The translations under genes and the position numbers were made by a program. The notes beneath the pieces were generated by a model, which saw nothing but the letters and a program-made list of their open reading frames with translations, was not told the DNA's origin and ran no database searches. Positions 16,849-24,846 of a stretch of 64,000 nucleotides of DNA are shown one piece after another (the stretch's first letter is position 1; every line of letters begins with the position of its first letter). Source of the DNA: Pseudomonas frederiksbergensis (GTDB lineage: Bacteria; Pseudomonadota; Gammaproteobacteria; Pseudomonadales; Pseudomonadaceae); the NCBI RefSeq assembly GCF_001874645.1, contig NZ_CP017886.1, positions 62,001-126,000 on the forward strand, in the 5' to 3' direction.

Positions 16849-17262
16849 TCAGCGTTTGTTTTTCACGAGCACGAACATTTTGATTCGCTCATGAATTTCA
16901 TGAAGGGTATGGCGGAAAGCATCGTGCTTTTCGCTGGTTACCGGGTCTTCAAAATCCCATGCCAACCGCTCACCAGAGATGGGTAAGGGCTCGCACTCGT
17001 AAGCTGATTTGTCGCACAAGGTAATGACGTAATCGAACTCGCCCAACTTGAATTCGTCGATGGATTTACTGCGAAGCCCTGTAGTGTCGATGCCCAGATG
17101 AGCCAGCGCCGCAATGGTGCGCGGATCGACCTGGGTCGGAGCGCTTCCCGCGCTATAGGCTTCGAAATGCTCCGAGTCGGTATGACGCAGCAACGCCTCG
17201 GCCAGCTGTGAACGAGCGGCATTGGCTATGCAGACGAACAAAACGCGAGATTTGGCGGGCAT
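16849..17262 (-). CDS. arsC: ArsC-type arsenate reductase of the low-molecular-weight phosphatase fold
   Basis: A 137-residue LMW-PTP-fold protein. The P-loop is C-IANAA-R-S (Cys11, Arg17), the CX5R phosphate/arsenate site. A redox pair follows in TLC-DKSAYE-C (Cys83 and Cys90, spaced as in thioredoxin-linked ArsC), then WDFEDP, whose Asp is the usual general acid. The family's usual CxxNxCRS has Ala at the second Cys, a position that is dispensable in S. aureus ArsC as I recall. I chose the ATG at 17262, since the upstream extension is AT-rich, non-coding-like and overlaps the operator. It is the first gene of the ars operon. A plain tyrosine phosphatase is less likely given the Cys pair. 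Confidence 0.82.
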   Translation of the reverse strand: MPAKSRVLFVCIANAARSQLAEALLRHTDSEHFEAYSAGSAPTQVDPRTIAALAHLGIDTTGLRSKSIDEFKLGEFDYVITLCDKSAYECEPLPISGERLAWDFEDPVTSEKHDAFRHTLHEIHERIKMFVLVKNKR

Positions 17263-17288
17263 TACGGCATCTCTGACAACATACGGAA

Positions 17289-17314
17289 ATTCGAATATAT
17301 GAATTATCGCATAT
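17289..17314. promoter_or_regulatory. Candidate ArsR operator/promoter of the ars operon
   Basis: An AT-rich stretch 27-52 bp before the arsC start contains ATATG-N8-CATAT and an overlapping ATTC-N8-GAAT dyad. It is the only clear symmetric element in front of the operon, and its size suits an ArsR dimer. Binding is inferred from position. Confidence 0.5.
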
Positions 17315-17474
17315 CTAGTAAAGCAGATAATTCTGAAAATCAGCGCTTCGGCTACCTCCTCCACCTCGAAAGCATTGACCTATCAAGGCCAAGTAGCCAA
17401 AAAAGCCAGCAAATAGACATATTGTTGTAGTCATGCTCACTCCACGGGTTCGCTTTCGTGGAGTTACCTTAGGA

Positions 17475-17497
17475 GCTAACTATAGGGTTAGCCTATA
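17475..17497. promoter_or_regulatory. Interlocking palindromes upstream of cynTS
   Basis: GCTAAC-N6-GTTAGC (17475-17492) overlaps TATAGG-GTTAG-CCTATA (17481-17497). The element sits about 85-105 bp before the cynT start in an otherwise empty 316-bp divergent spacer between the ars and cyn operons. It may bind the cyanate regulator or a nitrogen regulator. The first dyad could alternatively be a mere chance repeat. Confidence 0.4.
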
Positions 17498-17579
17498 AAA
17501 ACCATAAGTCATCGATCTTGGACGCTATAGCTGTGCGCGTTCATTCTTTCAGCCAACCACAACGGCAAGGGACTTCACC

Positions 17580-18242
17580 ATGAAAGAGTTGATCGATGGC
17601 TTCCTCAAGTTTCAGCGTGAAGCATTTCCACAGCGCTCCAGCCTGTTCAAACATCTGGCCTCTACCCAATCGCCTAAAACACTGTTCATTGCCTGCTCCG
17701 ACAGTCGGGTCGTGCCGGAGTTGCTGACCCAGCAAGAACCCGGCGAGCTGTTCGTGATTCGCAATGCCGGCAACATCGTGCCGTCCTACGGCCCGGAGCC
17801 TGGCGGTGTCTCAGCCACTGTCGAGTACGCCGTTGCCGTACTGGGTGTGACTGACGTGGTGATCTGCGGGCACTCGGATTGCGGTGCAATGACCGCCATT
17901 GCCCAGTGCAAATGCCTGGACCACTTGCCCGCCGTCGCCAATTGGTTGCGCTACTCCGAAGGCGCCAAAGTGATCAATGCCGCTCGCCCTCACCACAGTG
18001 ACGAAGCGCGCCTGACCTCGCTGGTCAAAGAGAACGTGATCGCTCAACTGGCCAACCTGCAGACTCATCCCAGCGTTCGCCTGGCCCAGGAGCAAGGTGC
18101 GTTGAATCTGCACGGCTGGGTCTACGACATCGAAAGTGGCGGCATCGACGCGCTCGACGGTGTCTCCCGGCAATTTGTATCGATTGCCGATTTCCCTGAC
18201 ACCTGCGCCATGCCCGCCCGGTCTGTCGCCAACGTCGCTTGA
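17580..18242 (+). CDS. cynT: CynT, beta-class carbonic anhydrase
   Basis: A 220-residue beta-carbonic anhydrase. Zinc ligands are Cys39 (in IACSDSR), His98 and Cys101 (in CGHSDCGAM), with the Asp41/Arg43 dyad. It interconverts CO2 and bicarbonate; in this operon it recycles bicarbonate, which cyanase needs as a co-substrate and which would otherwise be lost as CO2. It lies 33 bp before cynS in the same direction. The gene starts at the ATG at 17580. Confidence 0.93.
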   Translation: MKELIDGFLKFQREAFPQRSSLFKHLASTQSPKTLFIACSDSRVVPELLTQQEPGELFVIRNAGNIVPSYGPEPGGVSATVEYAVAVLGVTDVVICGHSDCGAMTAIAQCKCLDHLPAVANWLRYSEGAKVINAARPHHSDEARLTSLVKENVIAQLANLQTHPSVRLAQEQGALNLHGWVYDIESGGIDALDGVSRQFVSIADFPDTCAMPARSVANVA

Positions 18243-18275
18243 ACCCCACCCCAATCAATCCGCAGGAGAAGCTCC

Positions 18276-18746
18276 ATGCAACAATCACATGCTTATCAAG
18301 ACCCATCGCTGGCTCTGACCGGCAAGATCCTCGAAGCCAAGGCCCGCAAGGACCTGTCCTGGGAGAACCTGACCGAAGGCACTGGCCTGAGCCTGCTCTA
18401 TGTCACTGCGGCCCTGCTTGGCCAACATCCACTGCCGGAAGCGGCTGCCAAAGCGGTGGTCCAGCACCTGGGCCTGGACAACGACGCCGTCGCCCAGTTG
18501 CAAGCGATCCCGCTTCGCGGCTCTCTTGCCAGCGGCGTACCGACCGACCCGACCGTCTATCGCTTCTACGAGATGATCCAGGTCTACGGCACCGCCCTGA
18601 AGTCCATTGTTCACGAGCAGTTCGGTGACGGCATTATCAGCGCCATCAACTTCAAGATGGACATCAAGAAGGTCGAAGATCCCGAAGGTGGCTCCCGTGC
18701 GGTGATCACCCTGGACGGAAAATTCCTGCCTTACAAACCGTTTTAA
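18276..18746 (+). CDS. cynS: CynS, cyanate hydratase (cyanase)
   Basis: A 156-residue cyanase, the full family length. It decomposes cyanate plus bicarbonate to carbamate and CO2, and carbamate then yields ammonia. The catalytic residues are all present: Arg96 and Glu99 in YRFYEM, and Ser122 in GIISAIN. An N-terminal helical, HTH-like domain (residues 12-75) and the C-terminal decamer-forming [11 protein letters not shown] are intact. An AGGAGAA site precedes the ATG. No cynR or cynX gene is adjacent, so regulation is from elsewhere. Confidence 0.96.
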   Translation: MQQSHAYQDPSLALTGKILEAKARKDLSWENLTEGTGLSLLYVTAALLGQHPLPEAAAKAVVQHLGLDNDAVAQLQAIPLRGSLASGVPTDPTVYRFYEMIQVYGTALKSIVHEQFGDGIISAINFKMDIKKVEDPEGGSRAVITLDGKFLPYKPF

Positions 18747-18756
18747 TCTGACGAGA

Positions 18757-18784
18757 GTGGGCCGGCATTGATTTGCCGGCCCAC
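18757..18784. terminator. Strong hairpin after cynS, without a T-run
   Basis: GTGGGCCGGCA and TGCCGGCCCAC form an 11-bp perfect stem with a 6-base loop, 11 bp after the cynS stop codon. There is no downstream U-tract, so it may stabilise the transcript end or pause polymerase rather than act as a classical terminator. Confidence 0.5.
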
Positions 18785-18855
18785 ACGAAACGCAGTTCTG
18801 GCACCGCCAGTCATCCACGTTATAGTTGAAGGGACCCAAACCACGTGGAGGGGGT

Positions 18856-19047
18856 ATGCGCCAGATTGTCAGCAAAGAACCATGGTGGGCTGCACCGCCG
18901 AAACCCGGGCAAGATGAATCCGAGCTGGAATGGGGTTGGCTGGTCACGTACAACGAGGGCGAGCCGCGTTTTGAATTTGTGAAGGAGCGGCCAACGGATA
19001 ACGAAATCCGCAATCGCAAGAGCTGCAGGATCACCCTTCAGGAGTAA
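18856..19047 (+). CDS. Small hypothetical protein (63 aa)
   Basis: A 63-residue protein with a GGAGG site about 5 bases before the ATG at 18856. It has tryptophan-rich, acidic features (EPWWAAPPKPGQDESELEWG, then WLVTYNEGEPRFEFV) and a basic tail. No membrane segment is predicted. I have an impression of a conserved Pseudomonas small protein but cannot name a family. An upstream in-frame ATG ten codons earlier lacks a ribosome binding site. Confidence 0.55.
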   Translation: MRQIVSKEPWWAAPPKPGQDESELEWGWLVTYNEGEPRFEFVKERPTDNEIRNRKSCRITLQE

Positions 19048-19119
19048 CCGGCGCGCGCCATCCGGGGCGGGCCTGCCTCCTTTTCAGGGCCGCCTGACCT
19101 CCGGATTACGCGACATGCC

Positions 19120-19254
19120 TCACACGTTTACGATCATCTCGAAGCCGCCGAAGATCATCCGTTGACCATCGAAAGGCATTGAGTTGTCGACTGATTGAAG
19201 CCTGGGGTCGGCCATGAACTTCTGCATACCGGTCTCGCGCGCGGGCATTTCCAC
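19120..19254 (-). pseudogene. C-terminal remnant of a DUF1428 (YbaA-like) protein
   Basis: The minus strand encodes about 43 residues that resemble the C-terminus of DUF1428 proteins, including QKFMADPRL and MPFDGQRMIFGGFEMIV followed by a stop codon. The rest of the roughly 120-residue protein is missing; the break falls right at the 3' end of the histidine kinase gene (stop at 19260). It is a deletion remnant, and expression as a 42-residue peptide is unlikely. The family call is from memory. Confidence 0.55.
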
Positions 19255-19259
19255 TCCTG

Positions 19260-20552
19260 CTAGAGCAGGAGTTGCTCCTGACGCTCTGTCAGGTCCACGG
19301 CGAAATGGCAGCCGTGGGGCTCGCGAGTGGTGAGCTCCACGCGCCAGTTCTGGTTGGTGCAGATCCGCTGAACCAGCGACAGCCCCAATCCCAGCCCTTC
19401 GCCCCGGTGTTCGTCGCCCCTGACAAAGGGCTGGAACATCGCATGGCGCTTTTCTTCCGGAATGCCAATGCCGCTGTCTTCCACGCTGAAACCATGGTCA
19501 CGCAGGGTCAGGCGAATGAAGCCATGATCAGTATAGTGCCAGGCGTTGCGCAGCAGGTTGCCCATCACCGATTGCAGGAACGTCAGGTTGTAGTAGGTGT
19601 TCGAGGCCTGCTCATCAAGGTAGATGAACGCCAGACCTTTTTCACGGATCAGCCTGCCCCAGATCTCCGCCAACGCATCGGCGACTTCTTTCAAAGAGGC
19701 GCTGGCACCATTGCCAGAGTCGTTGTCCCGGTCACGCGCGAGCATCAGGAACGTATCGACCAATTGCCGCATTTCATCGCTGGCCCTGGCAATACGGCTG
19801 ACCTGAGCCATGGAGCGCTGATCCAGGGCACGATTACTCAGCAACAGCTCACACGAACTGGCGAGCACCATCAACGGCGTTCGCAACTCGTGGCTCACAT
19901 CGCTGGTGAAAAGTTTTTCCCGGCCCAGCGCCTCACGCAGTCGACCCAGGGTTTGATCGAAGGAAACCGCCAGTTCGCCGACCTCGTCGACCGCATACTC
20001 GGGTGCCAGCGGTGGCGCGAGCTCCAGTAACTGGTCGCGGTGACGCACCTGACGCGCCAGACGGATCACCGGCGCCATGACGCGTCGGGCCAGCAGCCAA
20101 CCCAACAGAATCGCCAGCAGGATGCTCAACACGAACCCGACAATCACCACCGTGTACAACACCCGTTCGCGTTGTTCATGGCTTTTCTGATCTTTCAGCA
20201 GGATGTATTGGCGACCGTCGACCACCTTCACCATGGCGTAGTAGTCCTCGCCATCATAGACAATTTCCTGAAAACCCGGGTGCAGCGCCTTGAGCGGCTC
20301 GTCCGGGGTCATTTCACCCAGCCCGCCCTCAAAGAAAAACAGTTCGTCTTTCTCCGGTCGATGGGTCCAGTCATCAGTGTTGTCCATCAGCAGCAGGCGT
20401 TGCAGCCCACCGCCCAGACTGGCGTTGGTGAGCTTTCCTTCAACGACGTGCACGGTCACGACAATGCCGATTGCAAAGACCCCCGCGACAAACGCAGTCA
20501 TCAGTGCGAAAACAATCACAATCCGTTTCGTCAGGCTCTGTTTGGAGTCCAT
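19260..20552 (-). CDS. Sensor histidine kinase co-encoded with the RND efflux pump
   Basis: A classical two-membrane-segment sensor kinase (430 residues from the chosen ATG). TM1 is about residues 11-33, a periplasmic loop of roughly 100 residues follows, TM2 is at 133-155, then HAMP, HisKA with SHELRTPLM (His221) and an HATPase domain (G-box GEGLGLGLSLV). A GTG ten codons upstream overlaps the RND stop codon (GTGA); I prefer the ATG at 20552 because GGAAAG precedes it. It is the last gene of a minus-strand block RR - outer membrane factor - membrane fusion protein - RND - HK, so it is most likely the partner of the regulator at 26348-27037. Confidence 0.85.
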   Translation of the reverse strand: MDSKQSLTKRIVIVFALMTAFVAGVFAIGIVVTVHVVEGKLTNASLGGGLQRLLLMDNTDDWTHRPEKDELFFFEGGLGEMTPDEPLKALHPGFQEIVYDGEDYYAMVKVVDGRQYILLKDQKSHEQRERVLYTVVIVGFVLSILLAILLGWLLARRVMAPVIRLARQVRHRDQLLELAPPLAPEYAVDEVGELAVSFDQTLGRLREALGREKLFTSDVSHELRTPLMVLASSCELLLSNRALDQRSMAQVSRIARASDEMRQLVDTFLMLARDRDNDSGNGASASLKEVADALAEIWGRLIREKGLAFIYLDEQASNTYYNLTFLQSVMGNLLRNAWHYTDHGFIRLTLRDHGFSVEDSGIGIPEEKRHAMFQPFVRGDEHRGEGLGLGLSLVQRICTNQNWRVELTTREPHGCHFAVDLTERQEQLLL

Positions 20553-20578
20553 GTCTTTCCAGTGTTCGAATGCCGGTT

Positions 20579-23500
20579 TCACACTTTGAGGTCTGCTGCG
20601 ATGCGTTTTTGGCTGCGACGCCGACGCTCAAACCAAAGGTAGACGACCGGGGTGGTGTACAACGTCAGGATCTGCGAGACCGCCAGGCCACCGACGATGG
20701 CGATGCCCAGTGGCTGGCGCAGCTCCGAGCCGGCGCCGTGGCCGAACGCCAATGGCACCGCACCGAGCAACGCCGCCAGTGACGTCATCAGGATCGGCCG
20801 CAGCCGCAACAGGCAGCCTTCACGCACGGCGTCTCTGGCGGACAGGCCACGTTGCTGGGCCGACAGCGTGAAGTCAACGATCATGATCGCGTTCTTCTTG
20901 ACGATACCAATCAGCAGAATAATGCCGATCATCCCAAGTACCGACAGGTCCTGTCCACACAGCATCAGTGCCAGCAGCGCACCGAACCCGGCGGACGGCA
21001 GGGTCGAGATGATCGTCAACGGGTGAATCGCGTTCTCGTAGAGCACGCCCAGTACGATGTAGACGGTCAGAATCGCCGCCAGAATCAGCCAGGGCTGGGA
21101 TTTCAGCGAATCCTGGAACGCCTGGGCAGTGCCCTGAAAACTGCCGACGACCGAGTCGGGCATTGCCACCGCTAAAGACGCTTGGTTGATAGAGTTGACC
21201 GCATCGCTCAAGGCTTGGCCGGGCGCGAGGTCAAACGACAGGGTAATGGCCGGAAACACCCCTTGGTGGTTGATGATGATCGGCACCTGCTCGGTCTTGA
21301 TGCTCGCCAACAGATTCAGTGGCACCAAGGTTCCCGAGCTTGCGCGTACGTACAAATGTTCCAGCGTGGTGGTGGACGTCTGCCAGTGCGGGTCCAGCTC
21401 GAGAACCACGTGGTTCTGGTCGAGTTGGGTGAACATCGTCGCCACCTGACGCTGCCCAAACGCGTCGTACAGCACGTCGTCGATGGCCTGCACCGTCACA
21501 CCCAGACGCGCCGCCGTGGCACGGTCGATCACCAGCGTCGCCTGAGCAATTGCCTGCTGCTGATCAGAGGTCACGTGTTGCAGTTGCGGCAAACTCTTGA
21601 GTTTTTCCAGCAACACCCCGCTCCAGTGATCCAGTTCGGCACTGTCCGGGTCCTGAAGGGTGTACTGATACTGGGTTTTACTGGCGCGGCCGCCGATCTG
21701 GATGTCCTGGTTAGCCTGCAAGTAGACCTTGACCCCGGACAACTGATCGAGGGCCGGCTGCAAACGGCTGATTACCTCGCCGGCACTGTCGGTGCGCTCG
21801 CTGAACGGCTTGAGGTTGATCATCACCTTGCCCTGGCTGACCGTCGGGTTTGGGCCAATCCAGAAATACACCTTGGCCACCGCCGGGTCATGACCGATGA
21901 CTTCGGCGACACGATTGACCTGCTCACGCATGGCCAACGGCGAGATATCGGCAGCGGCTTCGGCGACACCCTGGATCAGGCCGTTGTCCTGCTGCGGGAA
22001 GAAGCCTTTGGGAATGCTCACGTACAACACCGCTGTCGCCAGCAATGTGGCCAGTGCCACGCCGAGGGTCAGACGCTGATGGTCGAGTACCCAGTCGAGG
22101 CTGCGGCGATAGCCATTGTGCAGGCCAGTGAACGTCCGCTCGCAGGCCTGGGCGAAACGCCCCTCCTCGCTCTCGGCATGGGGTTTGAGCAACCAGGCAC
22201 AGAGCATCGGCGTGATCGTTAACGAGACGATGCAGGACATGATAATCGCCACGCTGACCGTAACCGCGAACTCGCGCATCAAGCGCCCGACGATCCCCGA
22301 CATCAACAGGATCGGCAAGAACACTGCGATCAACGACACCGTCATCGAGACAATGGTGAACGCCACTTCGCGCAAGCCATCGACCGCCGATTGCAGGCGT
22401 GACTTGCCCATCTCCAGATGGCGCACGATGTTTTCCATCACCACGATGGCATCGTCCACCACGAAGCCGACCGCAATGGCCAGCCCCATGATCGACAGGT
22501 TGTCGAGGCTGTAGCCCAGCCAGTACATCACGCCGAAGGTCGACACCAGCGACAGCGGAATGGTAAGGCTGGGGATCAGCGTGGCAGTGGCCTTGCGCAG
22601 GAACACGAAGATCACCACGACCACCAGGGCAATCGACAGCAGCAAGGTGAATTGCATGTCGTTGACCGAGGCTTCGATGGTCTGGGTGCGGTCGCCCACC
22701 ACCTGGACCTGCACGTCGCGAGGCAGGGACGCAGTCAGTTCGGGCAGCTTGGCCTTGATCGTGGCGATGGTCGACAGCAGGTTGAAACCCGGCTGTTTGT
22801 GAATGTCGACAATCACCGTCGGCTCACCACCCAACTGCGCCGCTTGCTGGGTATCTTCGGCGCCGGCGATTACCCGTCCAAGGTCGCCGAGTTTGATTGG
22901 CATACCGTTTTTATAGGCAATCACCTGATCCCGGTAGTTCTGCGGATCGAGCATCTGGTCAGTCGCACCGAGCGTGACGGAGCGGGTCTGCCCGTCAAGG
23001 GTGCCCTTGGGCTGATCCACGGTACTGACGCCGATCACGCTGCGCACGTCTTCCAGACTCAGGCCCCGTGCGGCCAGCGCATCCGGGTCGATCTGAATAC
23101 GCACCGCCGGTTTTTGTTCCCCATGGAAATCCACCAGGCCGACGCCAGGCATCTGCGACAAACGCTGAGCAATGTAGTTGTCTGCGTAACGGTCGAGTTC
23201 CGGCAGCGTGCGCGTCGGCGACGTCACGGCCAGCGACAACACCGTACCTTCCGCCGGGTTGACCTTGTTGAAGGTCGGCGTACTCGTCATGGTCTTCGGC
23301 AAGTTCGGGGTCGCGGTGTTGATCGCGGTCTGCACATCTTGGGCGGCGCCGTCGATGTTCCGTGACAGGTCGAATTGCAACACAATCTGAGTCTTGCCGG
23401 CCGCGCTCGATGAGGTCATCGAGGTGACTTGCGGAACAGCGGCGAACGCTCTTTCCAGTGGCGTCGCCACTGACGACGCCATGGTCTCGGCGCTGGCCCC

Positions 23501-23656
23501 GGAGAGTTTGGCGGTGACCTGAATGGTCGGAAAATCAACTGTGGGCAATGGTGCCACCGGCAACTGGAAGTACGCGAAAGCGCCCAGTAGCATGATCCCA
23601 AGCGCTAACAGACTCAGGCCAACGCGTCGTTGAATCAGTCCGGCGAGCCCGTTCAT
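20579..23656 (-). CDS. RND-family multidrug efflux permease (MdtB/MuxB-like)
   Basis: A 1025-residue inner-membrane proton antiporter of the HAE1 RND class. It has the N-terminal helix, two large periplasmic loops and twelve expected membrane segments. The proton-relay residues are visible: the double Asp in VGFVVDDAIVVMEN (TM4) and the Lys in GIVKKNAIMIVDF (TM10). The opening (FAYFQLPVAPLPTVDFPTI) and TMSSSAAGKTQI resemble MdtB/MdtC and MuxB/C more than AcrB/MexB. Only one permease gene is present, so it presumably works as a homotrimer. It overlaps the fusion-protein gene by 4 bp. The substrate cannot be read from sequence. Confidence 0.92.
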   Translation of the reverse strand: MNGLAGLIQRRVGLSLLALGIMLLGAFAYFQLPVAPLPTVDFPTIQVTAKLSGASAETMASSVATPLERAFAAVPQVTSMTSSSAAGKTQIVLQFDLSRNIDGAAQDVQTAINTATPNLPKTMTSTPTFNKVNPAEGTVLSLAVTSPTRTLPELDRYADNYIAQRLSQMPGVGLVDFHGEQKPAVRIQIDPDALAARGLSLEDVRSVIGVSTVDQPKGTLDGQTRSVTLGATDQMLDPQNYRDQVIAYKNGMPIKLGDLGRVIAGAEDTQQAAQLGGEPTVIVDIHKQPGFNLLSTIATIKAKLPELTASLPRDVQVQVVGDRTQTIEASVNDMQFTLLLSIALVVVVIFVFLRKATATLIPSLTIPLSLVSTFGVMYWLGYSLDNLSIMGLAIAVGFVVDDAIVVMENIVRHLEMGKSRLQSAVDGLREVAFTIVSMTVSLIAVFLPILLMSGIVGRLMREFAVTVSVAIIMSCIVSLTITPMLCAWLLKPHAESEEGRFAQACERTFTGLHNGYRRSLDWVLDHQRLTLGVALATLLATAVLYVSIPKGFFPQQDNGLIQGVAEAAADISPLAMREQVNRVAEVIGHDPAVAKVYFWIGPNPTVSQGKVMINLKPFSERTDSAGEVISRLQPALDQLSGVKVYLQANQDIQIGGRASKTQYQYTLQDPDSAELDHWSGVLLEKLKSLPQLQHVTSDQQQAIAQATLVIDRATAARLGVTVQAIDDVLYDAFGQRQVATMFTQLDQNHVVLELDPHWQTSTTTLEHLYVRASSGTLVPLNLLASIKTEQVPIIINHQGVFPAITLSFDLAPGQALSDAVNSINQASLAVAMPDSVVGSFQGTAQAFQDSLKSQPWLILAAILTVYIVLGVLYENAIHPLTIISTLPSAGFGALLALMLCGQDLSVLGMIGIILLIGIVKKNAIMIVDFTLSAQQRGLSARDAVREGCLLRLRPILMTSLAALLGAVPLAFGHGAGSELRQPLGIAIVGGLAVSQILTLYTTPVVYLWFERRRRSQKRIAADLKV

Positions 23657-24846
23657 CGTGCGCTCTCCACGGGCGTAGCGGACACCAGCGTAGCGGCTTC
23701 CTCAGCCTTGATCGGCGCGACTTTTACGCCCGGCGCGATGCGTGACTGGCCCTGCACTACCACCGATTCTCCGGCGGCCAGACCCTGACGAATCCACTGT
23801 TTGCCATCGACCACGCTGGCCGCATCGACCTGACGCGGCTGCACCCGTTGGTCAGCGCCCACCACATAGACAAAATTGCCCTGACGGCCAAACTGCACGG
23901 CATTGGCCGGCACCACCGTGACGTCCTGCCGGGTGTTGACCAGTACGCGAGCGCTGACCAATTCGCCGGGCCACAATGGGTTGGTACTGTTGTCGAACTC
24001 GGCCTTCAACTGGATCTGACCGCTGGCCGCAGCGACCTGGCTGTCAATGAAACTCAAACGGCCGCGAGCGATTTCCTGATGGCCGTCGCGGGTCATGGCG
24101 ACCACTTGCAAGGCGCCCTTGGCGTTTTCTTCAAGGATCTGCGGGAGTTCATCCTGGGAGACGGCGAAGGCCACCGAGATCGGGTTCATCTGGGTAATGG
24201 TCACCAGGCCCGTGGCTTCCGCACCATGGGCGATGGCGCCGACGTCCAGCAAGCGCTGGCCGGTACGCCCGGTCAGCGGTGCCTTGACCTGAGTGAACTC
24301 CAGTTGCAGGCGCGCGGTGTCCAATGCCGCCTGATCAGCCTGCACCGTGGCCTGTTGTGCCGCCAGTTCTGCGCGATAGGTGTCGACATCCTGGGTCGGC
24401 CCGGCCTTGGCGGCCGCCAGTTTGCTGGCCCGGTCCAGGCTCACCCGCAGGTTGGTCAGTTGCGCCTGATCCTTGGCCACCAACGCTTGCGCCTGAGCCA
24501 CCTGAGCCTGGTAAATCCGTGGATCGATCACCGCCAGCAGGCTACCGGCGTTTACCGTCTGGCCTTCCTTGAACAGGACTTTCTGCAACTCGCCATCCAC
24601 CCGAACCCGCACATTGACGCTGTTGAGCGGCTGGACATTGCCAATTGCGCTGAGCCAGATCGGCAGGTCCTGCCGGCTCACCTGTGTCAGTTGCACCGGC
24701 ACAGCGGTTGCCTCGGTTTTGGCGGGTGCTGCCTGAGCCCGTTTGACCCACTGAAATCCACCGAAGCCGGCGCCCAACAGGAGAATCAGTAGCGCCCAGG
24801 TGAGTGCTCGATGACGAGGGTTCGCGACGCGTTGCTTGGCATTCAT
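23653..24846 (-). CDS. RND efflux periplasmic adaptor (membrane fusion protein)
   Basis: A 397-residue HlyD/AcrA-family adaptor joining the RND pump to the outer membrane channel. It has an N-terminal membrane anchor (about 13-33), a lipoyl/biotinyl half-motif (VRVDGELQKVLFKEGQTVNAG, here split), an alpha-helical hairpin (about 110-170) and beta-barrel and membrane-proximal domains. There is no lipobox cysteine, so it is anchored by its N-terminal helix. Start and stop codons overlap those of the neighbours by 4 bp (ATGA) on both sides, showing translational coupling. Confidence 0.92.
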   Translation of the reverse strand: MNAKQRVANPRHRALTWALLILLLGAGFGGFQWVKRAQAAPAKTEATAVPVQLTQVSRQDLPIWLSAIGNVQPLNSVNVRVRVDGELQKVLFKEGQTVNAGSLLAVIDPRIYQAQVAQAQALVAKDQAQLTNLRVSLDRASKLAAAKAGPTQDVDTYRAELAAQQATVQADQAALDTARLQLEFTQVKAPLTGRTGQRLLDVGAIAHGAEATGLVTITQMNPISVAFAVSQDELPQILEENAKGALQVVAMTRDGHQEIARGRLSFIDSQVAAASGQIQLKAEFDNSTNPLWPGELVSARVLVNTRQDVTVVPANAVQFGRQGNFVYVVGADQRVQPRQVDAASVVDGKQWIRQGLAAGESVVVQGQSRIAPGVKVAPIKAEEAATLVSATPVESAR

